Source: JBBEBE01 sp040882505 (GTDB lineage: Bacteria; Bacteroidota; Rhodothermia; Balneolales; Balneolaceae). From it: DNA of 64,000 nt. The translations under genes were made by a program, and so were the position numbers. Under the pieces are notes generated by a model. The model did not search any database, had not been told where the DNA came from, and saw only the letters and a program-made list of their open reading frames with translations. Shown piece by piece: positions 27,359-36,932 of the stretch (position 1 is its first letter; the number at the start of each line of letters is the position of its first letter). Location of the stretch: positions 1-64,000 of the forward strand of contig JBBEBE010000001.1 of the NCBI GenBank assembly GCA_040882505.1, in the 5' to 3' direction.

Positions 27359-28633
27359 TCAACCGAGAAGTGTTTCAGTTCCGGCAAGACCTTGCAGAGC
27401 CTTTGGAAGTCGCACATCTCCTTTCTCGGTCTGAAATGTCTCCAACAATGCGGCTACAATTCGTGGCAGGGCGAGGCCCGATCCATTCAACGTATGTACC
27501 GGCATCGGAACCCCTTTCTCATTCCGGGTCCGTAACTGCAATCTGCGCGCTTGAAACGCTTCGAAGTTGGAGCAGGAGCTCACCTCCAACCATCGTTCTT
27601 GACCCGGACTCCAAACCTCGAGATCATACTTTTTACTCTGGGTAAACCCCATGTCACCGGTACACATCAGCAGGGTTCGATAGGGAAGCTCCAATTTCTC
27701 AAGAAGACCTTCGGCGTGTGACCGGAGACGCTCCAATTCATCATAGGAGTGATCCGGATGCACAATGTGAACCAGTTCAACCTTGTTGAATTGATGAAGC
27801 CTGTTCAGCCCGCGTACATCTTTTCCGTAAGAACCAGCCTCCCGGCGCCAACAAGGGGTATACGCCACGTATTTTCGCGGGAGATCCCCGGGAGACAAAA
27901 TCTCGTCCCGATGAAAATTGGTGACCGGAACCTCAGCGGTTGGAATCGCCATGAAACCGTCTCTGGGAACCACATACATCATATCCTCTTTGTCCGGTAT
28001 CTGCCCTGTCCCGCGGGCAGACTCTTCATTGACGAAAAATGGAGGCTCCATCTCCAGATACCCTTCTTTAACGGCTTCATCGATAAAAAAAGTAATCAAC
28101 AGCCGTTGCAGACGCGCCAACGCTCCCAAATAAAAAGGGAATCCTGCACCAGCAACTTTCACACCTCTTTCGAAATCGATCCAATGATTGGCATCGGCCA
28201 ACTCCCAATGTGACTCCCGCCACTCTCTCTCGAGCGGATCTCCCCATTGATGGATCACTTTGTTCTCCTCCTCTGTCGAACCAATCGGTACCGACGGATG
28301 CGGGATGTTGGGGATCCGAAGGAGCAGGCTTTCCCTCTCTTCTTCCAAGCGCCGGACCTTCTCCTCAAGGTCCTTTATCTGCTGCTTCATCGTTCCAGTT
28401 TCGGCAATCAGCGCAGTCGCCTTCTCCTTTTCACCGCTTGCCATCAACTGGCCGATCTGCTTCGCTTTGCGGTTGCTTTCGGCCCGCAACTCGTCAAGTT
28501 GCGTCGTACTTGAGCGCCAAGACTCGTCTCGCTCCACTACTTGTTGAACCAGGGTACGATCGCTCTCCCCTTTCACTCTCATCGCCTCTTCGACGACACT
28601 CCGGTGCTCACGAATAAATTGGATGTCCAGCAT
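27359..28633 (-). CDS. serS: Seryl-tRNA synthetase
   Basis: 424 residues from ATG 28633, giving the usual start MLDIQFIREH; a TTG two codons upstream is less likely. N-terminal coiled-coil arm (about 30-105) for the long variable arm of tRNA-Ser, then class II motif 2 (YTPCWRREAGSYGKDVRGLN) and motif 3 (NGSGLALPRIVAALLE). TAEVPVT and SSCSNFEAFQARR are the serine-site loops. Complete. Confidence 0.97.
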   Translation of the reverse strand: MLDIQFIREHRSVVEEAMRVKGESDRTLVQQVVERDESWRSSTTQLDELRAESNRKAKQIGQLMASGEKEKATALIAETGTMKQQIKDLEEKVRRLEEERESLLLRIPNIPHPSVPIGSTEEENKVIHQWGDPLEREWRESHWELADANHWIDFERGVKVAGAGFPFYLGALARLQRLLITFFIDEAVKEGYLEMEPPFFVNEESARGTGQIPDKEDMMYVVPRDGFMAIPTAEVPVTNFHRDEILSPGDLPRKYVAYTPCWRREAGSYGKDVRGLNRLHQFNKVELVHIVHPDHSYDELERLRSHAEGLLEKLELPYRTLLMCTGDMGFTQSKKYDLEVWSPGQERWLEVSSCSNFEAFQARRLQLRTRNEKGVPMPVHTLNGSGLALPRIVAALLETFQTEKGDVRLPKALQGLAGTETLLG

Positions 28634-28862
28634 GATCAAGTATCAACTTTCCAGATAGTGTCCCGGAAGATACGAGACCTTCCAGAGGTCATGAAATTTA
28701 ATTCGAATTGGGAATATGATTTCAGTCGACTCCCCTCGCTGCCACACGTTCAATCGCGGTATCCCTCTTTTTCCATTGAATACGGTGAGGAATCCAGCTA
28801 ATTTGGCTCTTTCAACCTGTTGGATACCAACCGAACGACAACAAGAGTCAGGGAGAGAGTTC

Positions 28863-29339
28863 ATGGGCCAGAACCTGGATGCCACCGATATCGCCATTCT
28901 GAAACATCTGCAGGATAATGGAAGAGCCAAACGAAACGCAATTGCCGAAGTTGTCGAGCTCTCTGTCCCTTCGGTTTCCGAGCGAATGCGCAAATTGGAA
29001 GCACGCGGGCTCATTCAGGATTACTGCACAGTTTTGGATGCCAAAAAGTTTAATTTTGACATTACAGCCTTCATTTTTGTCGAAGTAGACAGCTCCAACA
29101 GTTACCAGCAGTTTGTCGAACGAGTGGTCAAAGAGCCGGAAGTACTGGAGTGCCACTCCATTACAGGGGATGGATCGCATCTCCTGAAAGTCCGGACACA
29201 AAATACGGAATCCTTCGAACGGTTCCTCTCCAACATCCAGTCCTGGATCGGGGTCAAGAGAACCAAATCCAATATCGTGCTTACAAGCTTCAAAGAGACA
29301 CGAAATTTACCCATTGAAAAGACGGTAACCCTTAAATAA
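28863..29339 (+). CDS. Lrp/AsnC-family transcriptional regulator
   Basis: 158 residues from ATG 28863 with GGGAGAGAG upstream. N-terminal winged HTH: LDATDIAILKHLQDNGRAKR, then VELSVPSVSERMRKLEARGL; C-terminal RAM (ligand) domain: FNFDITAFIFVEVDSS and ECHSITGDGSHLLKVRTQ. Such proteins sense amino acids or other small molecules as oligomers. Divergent from serS with 229 bases between. The following membrane-protein gene starts 8 bases later, so they are probably co-transcribed. Confidence 0.92.
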   Translation: MGQNLDATDIAILKHLQDNGRAKRNAIAEVVELSVPSVSERMRKLEARGLIQDYCTVLDAKKFNFDITAFIFVEVDSSNSYQQFVERVVKEPEVLECHSITGDGSHLLKVRTQNTESFERFLSNIQSWIGVKRTKSNIVLTSFKETRNLPIEKTVTLK

Positions 29340-29347
29340 GAACTCTC

Positions 29348-30859
29348 TTGATCCGACTGCATCGACCGGACATTTTGCAGATTTTGCCGTTGGTCTTGCT
29401 CATCCTCTTCCCAATGAGTGTTGCAGGCCAAACAGACCGGCCCCGTCCTGTGCTCGCTGTATCAATCGATGCTACGGATAACCCTTTACCCGACCGTGAT
29501 CGGCTGGAGCAACTTCGTACGATGGGAATCCGGTACCTGGAATTGACACCACCGGTCAATGATCAGTTGGTCAGCGACGCACTTGCAGCAGATCTGCTTT
29601 TGATGGTGCAACAACCCCGACGGTTTGTAACCAGTTTCAGGCTTCAAGAACGTGATTCACTCTATCTGGCAGAAGATCTGGAGGTGATCCGGTCCCTTCA
29701 ACGAAGAGCCGACGGAAATCTGACGGCCTTTTCCCCTTTTCTCTGGCCGTACGATCGATCAGAAGAGGTCCGATCCCTGCTTTCAGCCTATGTAGAACGA
29801 TTAAAAGATGAACAATCGGATGAAACCGTTCGGATCTACTATTCCACACTTTCTAATCACGACCAATCAACGTTGAACGGGTGGGACCTTCGAGTGACAA
29901 CCCAAAATGTATCGGACGCACCCTTTGAATCGAACAGCGATCTGGTCCGTCTTCTGCCAAATTCTGACGACACCGAAACTCTCCGCCACGTTTACAGGCT
30001 TCTCGACCCGGCTCTCTCGTCGTCACCAACACTACTATTGATCCCGTGGGACTGGTTGAACCGAATGACAACGACCCATCCCTGGCTGGATACAGTACTT
30101 GCAACCTATCATCAAGAGAACGAGTTGGTTACACCCTATCCTCACGCTAAGGATATGCCTCTTGTGTTCGGCCTCGAACGACTCTGGGTCCTTCTTATGG
30201 CACTGATCTATTTTCTCCTCTACAAGTTCAGTTCATTCATTCAAGCGAGCGGATGGCGCTACTTTACCTCACATTCCTACTACAAAGAACAGATCCTTCC
30301 ATTTCGACTCCGCTCCGCCGGACCCGGGCTTTTTTTCCAGGTTCAACTCCTCTTGATGTGGCTTCTTCTCTGGACCCTTCTCTATCATTCACTTCCGATA
30401 CAGGGTCAGCTTCTTCTTCAGGACTGGGTCTTCCAGATGAACCCGAAACGGAGTGATCTCTGGGTACCTCTTCAGTGGGTCGGACTGTTTGCCACACTCC
30501 ACACCCTCTTGTTACTCTGGGTCTGGATTTTCAACAGCCGGTACAATCTGAAAGAGGTTTTGGCGCTCTTCGGCTGGCCCCTTCAAGTTCTTTTGATTCC
30601 GACACTCCTCCTGCTCATGTTGTACTGGAATGGAGTAGATGGACGTTGGATTGGCTCCGGAACGGTGATCTGGATTCTACTCTGGACGACCATCAATTAC
30701 CTGGCCGCTCTTGATATTCTTCGCTCACTTGAAGAGCGAAGGGTCCTCTTTGGTATGGCCATCACATTTCACCTCACTCTGACACTCCTGCTCTTTCTCG
30801 CGCTCTTATTCTATCCACCCTTGCAGGAACCGCTTCAAACCCTCTGGTATCTGCTGTAA
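29348..30859 (+). CDS. Unknown membrane protein with N-terminal exported domain (DUF4271-like C-terminus?)
   Basis: 503 residues if TTG 29348 is used; no in-frame ATG precedes the signal-like segment (ILQILPLVLLILFPMSVAG). Residues about 28-270 are a soluble region beginning RPVLAVSIDATDNPLPDRDR, with TMGIRYLELTPPV recalling TIM-barrel glycosidase-like starts, but no catalytic motif is certain. From about 278 on there are six hydrophobic helices; the part around WRYFTSHSYYKEQ recalls the Bacteroidota DUF4271 family, at low certainty. It is coupled to the Lrp regulator upstream and convergent with rpoN. Function unknown. Confidence 0.65.
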   Translation: MIRLHRPDILQILPLVLLILFPMSVAGQTDRPRPVLAVSIDATDNPLPDRDRLEQLRTMGIRYLELTPPVNDQLVSDALAADLLLMVQQPRRFVTSFRLQERDSLYLAEDLEVIRSLQRRADGNLTAFSPFLWPYDRSEEVRSLLSAYVERLKDEQSDETVRIYYSTLSNHDQSTLNGWDLRVTTQNVSDAPFESNSDLVRLLPNSDDTETLRHVYRLLDPALSSSPTLLLIPWDWLNRMTTTHPWLDTVLATYHQENELVTPYPHAKDMPLVFGLERLWVLLMALIYFLLYKFSSFIQASGWRYFTSHSYYKEQILPFRLRSAGPGLFFQVQLLLMWLLLWTLLYHSLPIQGQLLLQDWVFQMNPKRSDLWVPLQWVGLFATLHTLLLLWVWIFNSRYNLKEVLALFGWPLQVLLIPTLLLLMLYWNGVDGRWIGSGTVIWILLWTTINYLAALDILRSLEERRVLFGMAITFHLTLTLLLFLALLFYPPLQEPLQTLWYLL

Positions 30860-30879
30860 AAAAACAGAGTTTGTATGAA

Positions 30880-32406
30880 TCAGCGCAACTCACGTCTCAA
30901 TCGTGCAACCGGAAGCTGAAGCTGTTCCCGATACTTACTGATGGTACGACGCGCTACACGAAACCCTTCATCCTTGAGCCGATCTGCCAGCTCGTTGTCA
31001 CTCAGTGGACGTCTCTTGTTTTCTTGTTCGATCAGTCGTGCCAGAAGCTGTTTGACCTCTCGACTCGAAACCTCTTCTCCACTATCATTAACCAAGCCTT
31101 CGCTAAAAAAGTATTTAAGTTCAAAGACTCCAAATGGTGTCTGAACATACTTCCCGTTTACGACTCTGGAGATCGTGGAAATATCCATTCGAACCCGCTC
31201 GGCAACATCCTTCAATATCATGGGTCGCAATCCTTTCCCTTCTTGAAAGAAAGGAGTCTGGAGGGAGACAATGGCCTTCATGGTATTGAGCAACGTTTGC
31301 TGGCGTTGCCGAATTGAATCAATAAACCACTGAGCAGATTCCACCTTCTCCCGAATGAATGTACGTGTCTTCTCGTCTCGCACACTCTCCGAACCGGATG
31401 CAGATCCGGAAAGATTCTCCCACATCTCCTTGTAGTGTGGTGAAATACGAAGTGGCGGTGTATTCCTTTTCGTCAGCTGGATTATAAACTCCCCCTCTTC
31501 TGATTCAGGAGAGTCTTTGGCCGGTTTCCAATAAACCTCAAAGTCCGGCTCCACCATCTGGCTATTCTCCTCTTCGGGAGTACTGACAGCCCCTGGCCTG
31601 GGATCCAAACCCTGAATCACCTGAAATACGGATTGAAGCTGGTCGTCAGACAGATCCAACCGCTGTTTCAAACGCTCGAAATGTTTTCGCTTGAACGCAT
31701 CCCACTCCTCTCTCAAAACCCGTCGGGCCAGTATCTCTTCCGGCCGGTCGGAGTTTCGTACGTCTAGTTGAACCAGTAAACAATCTTGCAGATCTCTTGA
31801 AGCGACTCCGACAGGTTCCAATCTCTGGATCTGTCGGCGAACACGCTCGACCTGCGACTCTGTCGGAAGCACTCCGTGATTGAAGGAGATGTTGTCGATG
31901 ACTGCAGTCGTCTCCCGTCGAAAATAGCCGTCCGAATCGAGTGAACCCAAAATCTGATCGGCTATCAATGTTTCCGTCTCATCCAGATCCACAAGGGAAA
32001 CTTGTCGCTCCAACTCTTCCAAGAGACTCTCGTGATAGGGATTGGGAAGATCTCTCCACTCTTCTTCGCCTCCCCCCGACCCGGAGGACATATGAAATGC
32101 AGTTCCGTCATCATCGTTGTTGTGAAGAAAGGACTCCCAATCGATCTCCTCGTTTCGATCGACCGGATCGGGATCTCCGGACTCCTCCTCATTCTCTGCC
32201 TCCCATGCCTCTTCCGGATCCAACGACTCCTCGATCCCTGCATCTTCGCCCTCTTCGAGGACTGGATTCACCTCCAGCTCCTCCTTGATCCGCTGCTCCA
32301 ATCCGATCAGCGGAAGTTGAAGCATGCGAATGAACTGAATTTGCTGAGGCGAAAGTTTCTGTTGCTGCGACTGTTTCTGCTCCAGGCGAGTGTGCTGCTT
32401 CTGCAT
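30880..32406 (-). CDS. rpoN: RNA polymerase sigma-54 factor
   Basis: 508 residues. Seen: Gln-rich activator-interacting N-terminus with LSPQQIQFIRMLQLPLIGLE, an acidic linker (about 55-100), core-binding domain with LGSLDSDGYF, HTH region (KDVAERVRMDISTISRVVNG) and near the C-terminus the RpoN box ARRTISKYREQL. Directs transcription from -24/-12 promoters together with enhancer-binding ATPases, none of which is encoded in this window. Last gene of a minus-strand run; DUF3109 gene ends 3 bases before its start. Confidence 0.96.
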   Translation of the reverse strand: MQKQHTRLEQKQSQQQKLSPQQIQFIRMLQLPLIGLEQRIKEELEVNPVLEEGEDAGIEESLDPEEAWEAENEEESGDPDPVDRNEEIDWESFLHNNDDDGTAFHMSSGSGGGEEEWRDLPNPYHESLLEELERQVSLVDLDETETLIADQILGSLDSDGYFRRETTAVIDNISFNHGVLPTESQVERVRRQIQRLEPVGVASRDLQDCLLVQLDVRNSDRPEEILARRVLREEWDAFKRKHFERLKQRLDLSDDQLQSVFQVIQGLDPRPGAVSTPEEENSQMVEPDFEVYWKPAKDSPESEEGEFIIQLTKRNTPPLRISPHYKEMWENLSGSASGSESVRDEKTRTFIREKVESAQWFIDSIRQRQQTLLNTMKAIVSLQTPFFQEGKGLRPMILKDVAERVRMDISTISRVVNGKYVQTPFGVFELKYFFSEGLVNDSGEEVSSREVKQLLARLIEQENKRRPLSDNELADRLKDEGFRVARRTISKYREQLQLPVARLRRELR

Positions 32407-32409
32407 AAC

Positions 32410-32988
32410 CTATCCTCCCCCCCGGATCCGTTCACACTCACGATCAAAATCACTCACCCACGCCTCTCCAAATCGGCGGCGAAGGGCGGGTTTCAGAAAC
32501 TCAGACAACCAGATTCCCTCTTCTTCGCCACGTTCACATCCTGCACCACAAAGATCCGGTACATACTCGAAGTTGGCATACTCAACATTTGCAATCCGGT
32601 TCAACCGAATCGGGTAGAGATGGCAACTGACTGGTTTTTCCCAGTTGAAATGTCCCTCCATCCACGCTTTTTGAATCGCACAGATCGAAGCTCCCTGATC
32701 ATCTTGAATGGCGAAAACACAGGCCCCCTGTCCCACACAAGCAAGCTCCCAACCACCCTGGTTCCCCTTCTTGAAAAGCCCGTCCTTCTCGACTGTTCGA
32801 ACAGCCTCCGGATCCAGATCCTCTTTCAACAACTCCCAAGCACGCTGAAGTGGAAATCGTTCGGTTGCAGCAATGGGAGCGCCGGATACCCCGACGACAC
32901 AACACGCCCCCTTGCAACGCGAAATATTACACGCAAATCGTGCATGAGCGATCTCTTCCGAAAGAATGGTTTGGCCGACCTGAAACAT
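32410..32988 (-). CDS. DUF3109 family protein, Cys-rich
   Basis: 192 residues. It contains CNISRCKGACCVVGVSGAPI near the N-terminus, then ACVGQGACVFAI, SICAIQKAW, KPVSCHLYPIR and DLCGAGCERG, i.e. eight or more conserved cysteines in the spacing of the DUF3109/YkgJ-like group, which probably bind a metal or Fe-S cluster. Role unknown. It precedes rpoN by 3 bases, so the two are almost certainly expressed together; it is common in Bacteroidota. Confidence 0.85.
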   Translation of the reverse strand: MFQVGQTILSEEIAHARFACNISRCKGACCVVGVSGAPIAATERFPLQRAWELLKEDLDPEAVRTVEKDGLFKKGNQGGWELACVGQGACVFAIQDDQGASICAIQKAWMEGHFNWEKPVSCHLYPIRLNRIANVEYANFEYVPDLCGAGCERGEEEGIWLSEFLKPALRRRFGEAWVSDFDRECERIRGGG

Positions 32989-33119
32989 GCTCCTGTTCCC
33001 GAGTTGCTGTTCAATGACGGATTTCGGTCAACGACGTATCAAGAGCGTCCTTGATGCCCGATACCCGGTTCATCCGGTCAGAAGATACAAAGAGACAAGA
33101 CAATGTGAGAGCCCTTGAT

Positions 33120-34253
33120 TCAAACGTAGAGTCTTTTGATATGCCCACCCGGAAATTGGCGAATCAAACCCTGTATCTCCAGACCGGTCAAATGTGCAGA
33201 AAGCCGATGCATCGGCAGGTCGAGTGTCCGACTGATTTGATCCACATGCAATTTCTCGTCATCAACCAGTTCGAGAATCGAATTCTCGACCTCCGACAGC
33301 AACTGGAGTCGTGATTGGAGAGCAACCTCCACAGCCTCAAGATTCGGGCCGTCCGGTTGCTCCATTGGTGGAAGTTCCGAAATCACATCCTCAAGAGAGT
33401 CGACCAGCTTTGCCTCTCCGGACTTGATCAAGTAGTGCCCCCCTTCCGAAAACGCACGATGAAGATCATGCGGTATGGCAAAGACTTCCCGATTCTGGTC
33501 CAGTGCCATCCTGGCGGTACGCATACTCCCTCCCTTCATCCCCGACTGAACCAACAACAGCCCCAGTGAAAGGCCACTGATCAAACGGTTTCGGGCAGGA
33601 AAATTTCCTCTGACCGGCCGACTTCCCGGAAGAAACGGAGAAAGGAGCACACCGCCACCAGACGTCATCGCTTTGTAGACATCGGTACTTTCACGGGGAT
33701 AGATCCTGTCTACACCATTCCCGAGTACGGCGACCGTCTCTCCCGCCGAAAGAGCCCCTTGATGTGCTGCGTGATCCACCCCGGATGCCATGCCGCTAAC
33801 CACTACAAACCCGGCCTGTGCCAGCTTCATGCTCCACTCACGTGCCAGGTCCGTGGAGTACGTGGCCGCACGACGAGTACCGACCACAGCAACCATCGGA
33901 CGTTTCAAAATGGATGGATCACCGATCGACCAGAGGATGGGTGGAGTATCGTAGATCTGGAGCAGAGGGTCGGGGAAGATCTCGTCGGCAGGTGTCATCC
34001 AGTCGATCCCTCGCTCTTTTGCCACGCGGAACACTCGATCCACATCATCCCAGCGATCGAAATCGACAATGAACCGAGCCATCTTCTCCGATATACCCTT
34101 TACGGCTTCCAACTCCGGAAGTGGCGCTTCCAGAACGGATCTCGGGGTCGAAAAATGGTCAAGCAGACATGCAGTCCGACGGGGGCCCAGGCCGTGAACC
34201 ATGGACAGGGCGAGATACTCTTTATGGTGCGGTTTCGTCTGAATCTTCGTCAA
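33120..34253 (-). CDS. dprA: DNA-processing protein DprA (Smf)
   Basis: 377 residues from TTG 34253. A later ATG (34202) would cut the conserved SAM-like start EYLALSMVHGLGPRR, so the TTG is preferred; it overlaps the 3' end of obgE by 32 bases. The Rossmann domain shows VGTRRAATYSTDLAREW, SGMASGVDHAAHQGAL, AVLGNGVDRIYPRE and SEFLPG-type loop LSPFLPGSRP. A C-terminal winged-helix follows (LHVDQISRTLDLPMHRLSAH). It loads RecA on incoming single-stranded DNA in natural transformation. No other competence genes are in the window. Confidence 0.92.
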   Translation of the reverse strand: MTKIQTKPHHKEYLALSMVHGLGPRRTACLLDHFSTPRSVLEAPLPELEAVKGISEKMARFIVDFDRWDDVDRVFRVAKERGIDWMTPADEIFPDPLLQIYDTPPILWSIGDPSILKRPMVAVVGTRRAATYSTDLAREWSMKLAQAGFVVVSGMASGVDHAAHQGALSAGETVAVLGNGVDRIYPRESTDVYKAMTSGGGVLLSPFLPGSRPVRGNFPARNRLISGLSLGLLLVQSGMKGGSMRTARMALDQNREVFAIPHDLHRAFSEGGHYLIKSGEAKLVDSLEDVISELPPMEQPDGPNLEAVEVALQSRLQLLSEVENSILELVDDEKLHVDQISRTLDLPMHRLSAHLTGLEIQGLIRQFPGGHIKRLYV

Positions 34254-35229
34254 TCTCCCTGAGCAAGGTCCAGATGGACTCTTTCAACTCATCGATTTGA
34301 TATCCGGTTGCGGCAGAAATATGCAACACCGGGAGATCCTTTTCAAACGAAATTTCCTGATCAAGTTCATATCCCTCAAGAAGATCCATCTTTGTAACAA
34401 CCAATATTCGCGGTTTGTCCAAGAGGTCGGGGCGGTAGGAGCGAAGTTCGTGTAACAACTGTTCATACTCGTGACGAATATCTGCCTGTGACGAGACAAG
34501 AAAGAGGAGAAGACGATTTCGCTCAATGTGGCGCAAGAACTGAAGACCCAATCCACGCCCTTCGTGTGCATCCTCGATAATTCCCGGGATGTCTGCCATC
34601 ACGAAACTTCGATAGTCAGAAAAGGAGACGACACCAAGGTTGGGCTCCAACGTCGTAAATGGATAGTCTGCTACTTTTGGGCGGGCTGCCGAAAGCACAG
34701 AAAGGAGCGTACTCTTTCCTGCATTCGGGAATCCAACCAATCCCACGTCAGCAATCAATTTCAACTCCAGCTCCACCACCCGCTCTTCACCGGATGTTCC
34801 CGGCTGGGAATGTTCGGGGGTCTGATTGGTCGAGCTTCGAAAGTGCCAATTTCCCAGTCCGCCTCTGCCTCCCCGAGCGATGATCAGATGCTCTCCACCA
34901 GCCGTTATCTCCCCGAGCCGTTCCCGAGTCTCCGCGTCGAAGGCAACCGTTCCCGGTGGAACGTCCAGAATGACATTCTTTCCGTCCTTTCCTTTTCGTT
35001 TACCTCCCTCGCCCGGTCGTCCGGCATCGGCCTTGATGAACTTGCGATATCGCAGATCCAGAATGGTATTCAACTGCTCGTTTCCGACCAGGATCACATC
35101 CCCGCCTTTCCCTCCATCTCCTCCGTCAGGTCCCCCTTTTGGTACAAATTTCTCCCGGCGGAAGTGGGTCATGCCCGCTCCACCGTCACCGGCCGTCACA
35201 TAGATTTTGGCGTAGTCGGCAAATTTCAT
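34222..35229 (-). CDS. obgE: GTPase ObgE/CgtA
   Basis: 335 residues. Glycine-rich Obg fold with GGAGMTHFRREKFVPKGGPD and GGDGGKGGDVILV, then the G domain: G1 GFPNAGKST, G2 TT in YPFTTLEP, G3 DIPGII, G4 TKMD, G5 SAA. It works in late 50S assembly and stress signalling. Short C-terminus rather than the long extension of some Obg proteins. Overlaps the dprA start and follows accD after 64 bases. Confidence 0.97.
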   Translation of the reverse strand: MKFADYAKIYVTAGDGGAGMTHFRREKFVPKGGPDGGDGGKGGDVILVGNEQLNTILDLRYRKFIKADAGRPGEGGKRKGKDGKNVILDVPPGTVAFDAETRERLGEITAGGEHLIIARGGRGGLGNWHFRSSTNQTPEHSQPGTSGEERVVELELKLIADVGLVGFPNAGKSTLLSVLSAARPKVADYPFTTLEPNLGVVSFSDYRSFVMADIPGIIEDAHEGRGLGLQFLRHIERNRLLLFLVSSQADIRHEYEQLLHELRSYRPDLLDKPRILVVTKMDLLEGYELDQEISFEKDLPVLHISAATGYQIDELKESIWTLLREIDEDSDETAP

Positions 35230-35293
35230 GTATTGGACTCCCTGGTCATTCTCCCTGCCTGAATCGTTCCCGATCCGGGGCTGACGGGGACGG

Positions 35294-36145
35294 CTACTTC
35301 TCGTACTTGTGTGTCACCAGTTTGATGAGACGCGTCAATTTACTCTTCATCTTGGATCGGGGGACAATGAAGTCCAGAAACCCGTGTTCAAGCAGATATT
35401 CGGACGTCTGAAACCCCTCCGGCAAGTCCCGCCCGATGGTTTGTCGAATGACCCGGGGACCGGCAAAACCGATGAGAGCTCCCGGCTCTGCGACGTTGAA
35501 ATCCCCGAGCATGGCGTAACTTGCTGTGACTCCACCCGTGGTTGGATTGGTCATGACCGAGATATAGGGAAGTTTTTCCCTCTCCAGGAGAGCCAACTTG
35601 GCGGATGTCTTGGCCATCTGCATCAAACTGAAGACGCTCTCCATCATCCGTGCACCACCTGTTTGAGAGATGATAATCAGTGGCAAACGGTGTTCAATGG
35701 CGTGATCGATCGCCCGGGAGATCCGTTCCCCAACGACCGAACCCATGCTCCCGCCGATAAAGGTGAAATCCATACAGACGATCACAACCCGAATCGAATT
35801 CATCTTGCCCACGGCCACACGACAGGCATCACTCAAACCGGTCGACTCGCGGTAGGCCAGCAGTCGGTCGGCATACTTTTTCCGATCTTCAAATTCGAGC
35901 GGATCGGTCGGTTCAATCTCCAGGCCCAGCTCGTCGAACTTATTTTCATCAAAGAGCATGCGGAAGTAATCCTTGCTTCCGACCCTGAAATGGTATCCGC
36001 TGTTTGGATCTACCCAAAAGTTGTCTTCTATCTCTCTTCGGTGGACCGTCTCGCCAGTGGTTGGAACTTTGATCCAGATCCCTTCCGGCATGTCCTTCTT
36101 TTTATCGGTCTGAATGTTGTCGTCCTTTCGCTTGAACCAAGTCAT
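35294..36145 (-). CDS. accD: Acetyl-CoA carboxylase carboxyltransferase subunit beta, zinc ribbon lost
   Basis: 283 residues. The crotonase-fold carboxyltransferase domain is intact: MDFTFIGGSMGSVVGERISR, SQTGGARMMESVFSLMQMAK, PTTGGVTASYAMLGD and GFAGPRVIRQT. The N-terminal zinc ribbon keeps its spacing but not its ligands: the CPxC positions are Val27 and Thr30 (KVPTTGE) and the second pair is Asp46 and Ser49 (DPNSGYHF). From memory other Bacteroidota AccD proteins also lack these cysteines, so this looks like a lineage trait rather than damage. The alpha subunit is not in the window. Confidence 0.95.
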   Translation of the reverse strand: MTWFKRKDDNIQTDKKKDMPEGIWIKVPTTGETVHRREIEDNFWVDPNSGYHFRVGSKDYFRMLFDENKFDELGLEIEPTDPLEFEDRKKYADRLLAYRESTGLSDACRVAVGKMNSIRVVIVCMDFTFIGGSMGSVVGERISRAIDHAIEHRLPLIIISQTGGARMMESVFSLMQMAKTSAKLALLEREKLPYISVMTNPTTGGVTASYAMLGDFNVAEPGALIGFAGPRVIRQTIGRDLPEGFQTSEYLLEHGFLDFIVPRSKMKSKLTRLIKLVTHKYEK

Positions 36146-36247
36146 ATCATTCCGTTCAGTTAAACTGGATGCTGTGAGTCGTCTCCTTTTTCCGAATAAG
36201 AGAGACTGTACAAAATAACGAACTTGCCCCGAAGCTGAAATCGGGAA

Positions 36248-36919
36248 TCAACCGCTCTTCCGAGGTGCCCCGCTGCCTAGATATTCGGGTTCGAACCGAA
36301 CCGGATCCTCTTTTCGAAACCAGTTGTTGAGCGACTCGTCCTGCCAGGCTCGAAGAATGGTCCCAGCTGAAATCATATCCGGAGAGACCTTTCGGGGAGT
36401 TCCGGATTCCGAAAGATCGAGACGATCCATGCCTGTTCCAACAATCCAACTGCGGGATTCGATCTCCTCGTTCAACTCCTTCAGTGACCGAACAGCTGGA
36501 ACGGAACGATCCCAGCCTCCTTCGGTACCGACAAACCGCTGATGGTAGAGATGTGATCGACGGGCATCAAGCACCGCGTGTATTACCTGACCCTTCTTCC
36601 TCTCCCCGGCCATGAGCCCGGCTGCAAACCCCTCCAGCGTACCGATGGACCATAAAGGGACCTGTTGACCAAAAAGAAACCCTTTTACTCCGGATGCTGC
36701 AATGCGGAGGCCGGTGTACTGTCCCGGGCCGCGCGAGATGAGAACGGCATCCAGATCCGGAATCCCCAGTGAAAAGCGAGACAGAAGATCTTCTGTCATC
36801 CGAAACATCGCTTCGGAATGGATCCCGCGCCCCTCCTCACTCAAAATATGATGGATACCGTCAATCCCGAGAGCGACCGAACAGATCGGTGTAGCTGTTT
36901 CCAAAGCAAGAATCTTCAT
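36248..36919 (-). CDS. tsaB: tRNA threonylcarbamoyladenosine biosynthesis protein TsaB
   Basis: 223 residues from ATG 36919, which begins MKILALETATPICSVALG, the ASKHA-fold start of TsaB; an upstream extension lacks similarity. LISRGPGQYTGLRIAASGVK and SRSWIVGTGMDR follow. TsaB is the non-catalytic partner of TsaD in forming t6A37 of tRNA. It lies 13 bases after the DUF3857 gene and 102 bases before accD. Confidence 0.92.
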   Translation of the reverse strand: MKILALETATPICSVALGIDGIHHILSEEGRGIHSEAMFRMTEDLLSRFSLGIPDLDAVLISRGPGQYTGLRIAASGVKGFLFGQQVPLWSIGTLEGFAAGLMAGERKKGQVIHAVLDARRSHLYHQRFVGTEGGWDRSVPAVRSLKELNEEIESRSWIVGTGMDRLDLSESGTPRKVSPDMISAGTILRAWQDESLNNWFRKEDPVRFEPEYLGSGAPRKSG

Positions 36920-36932
36920 TTGATTCGATCCA

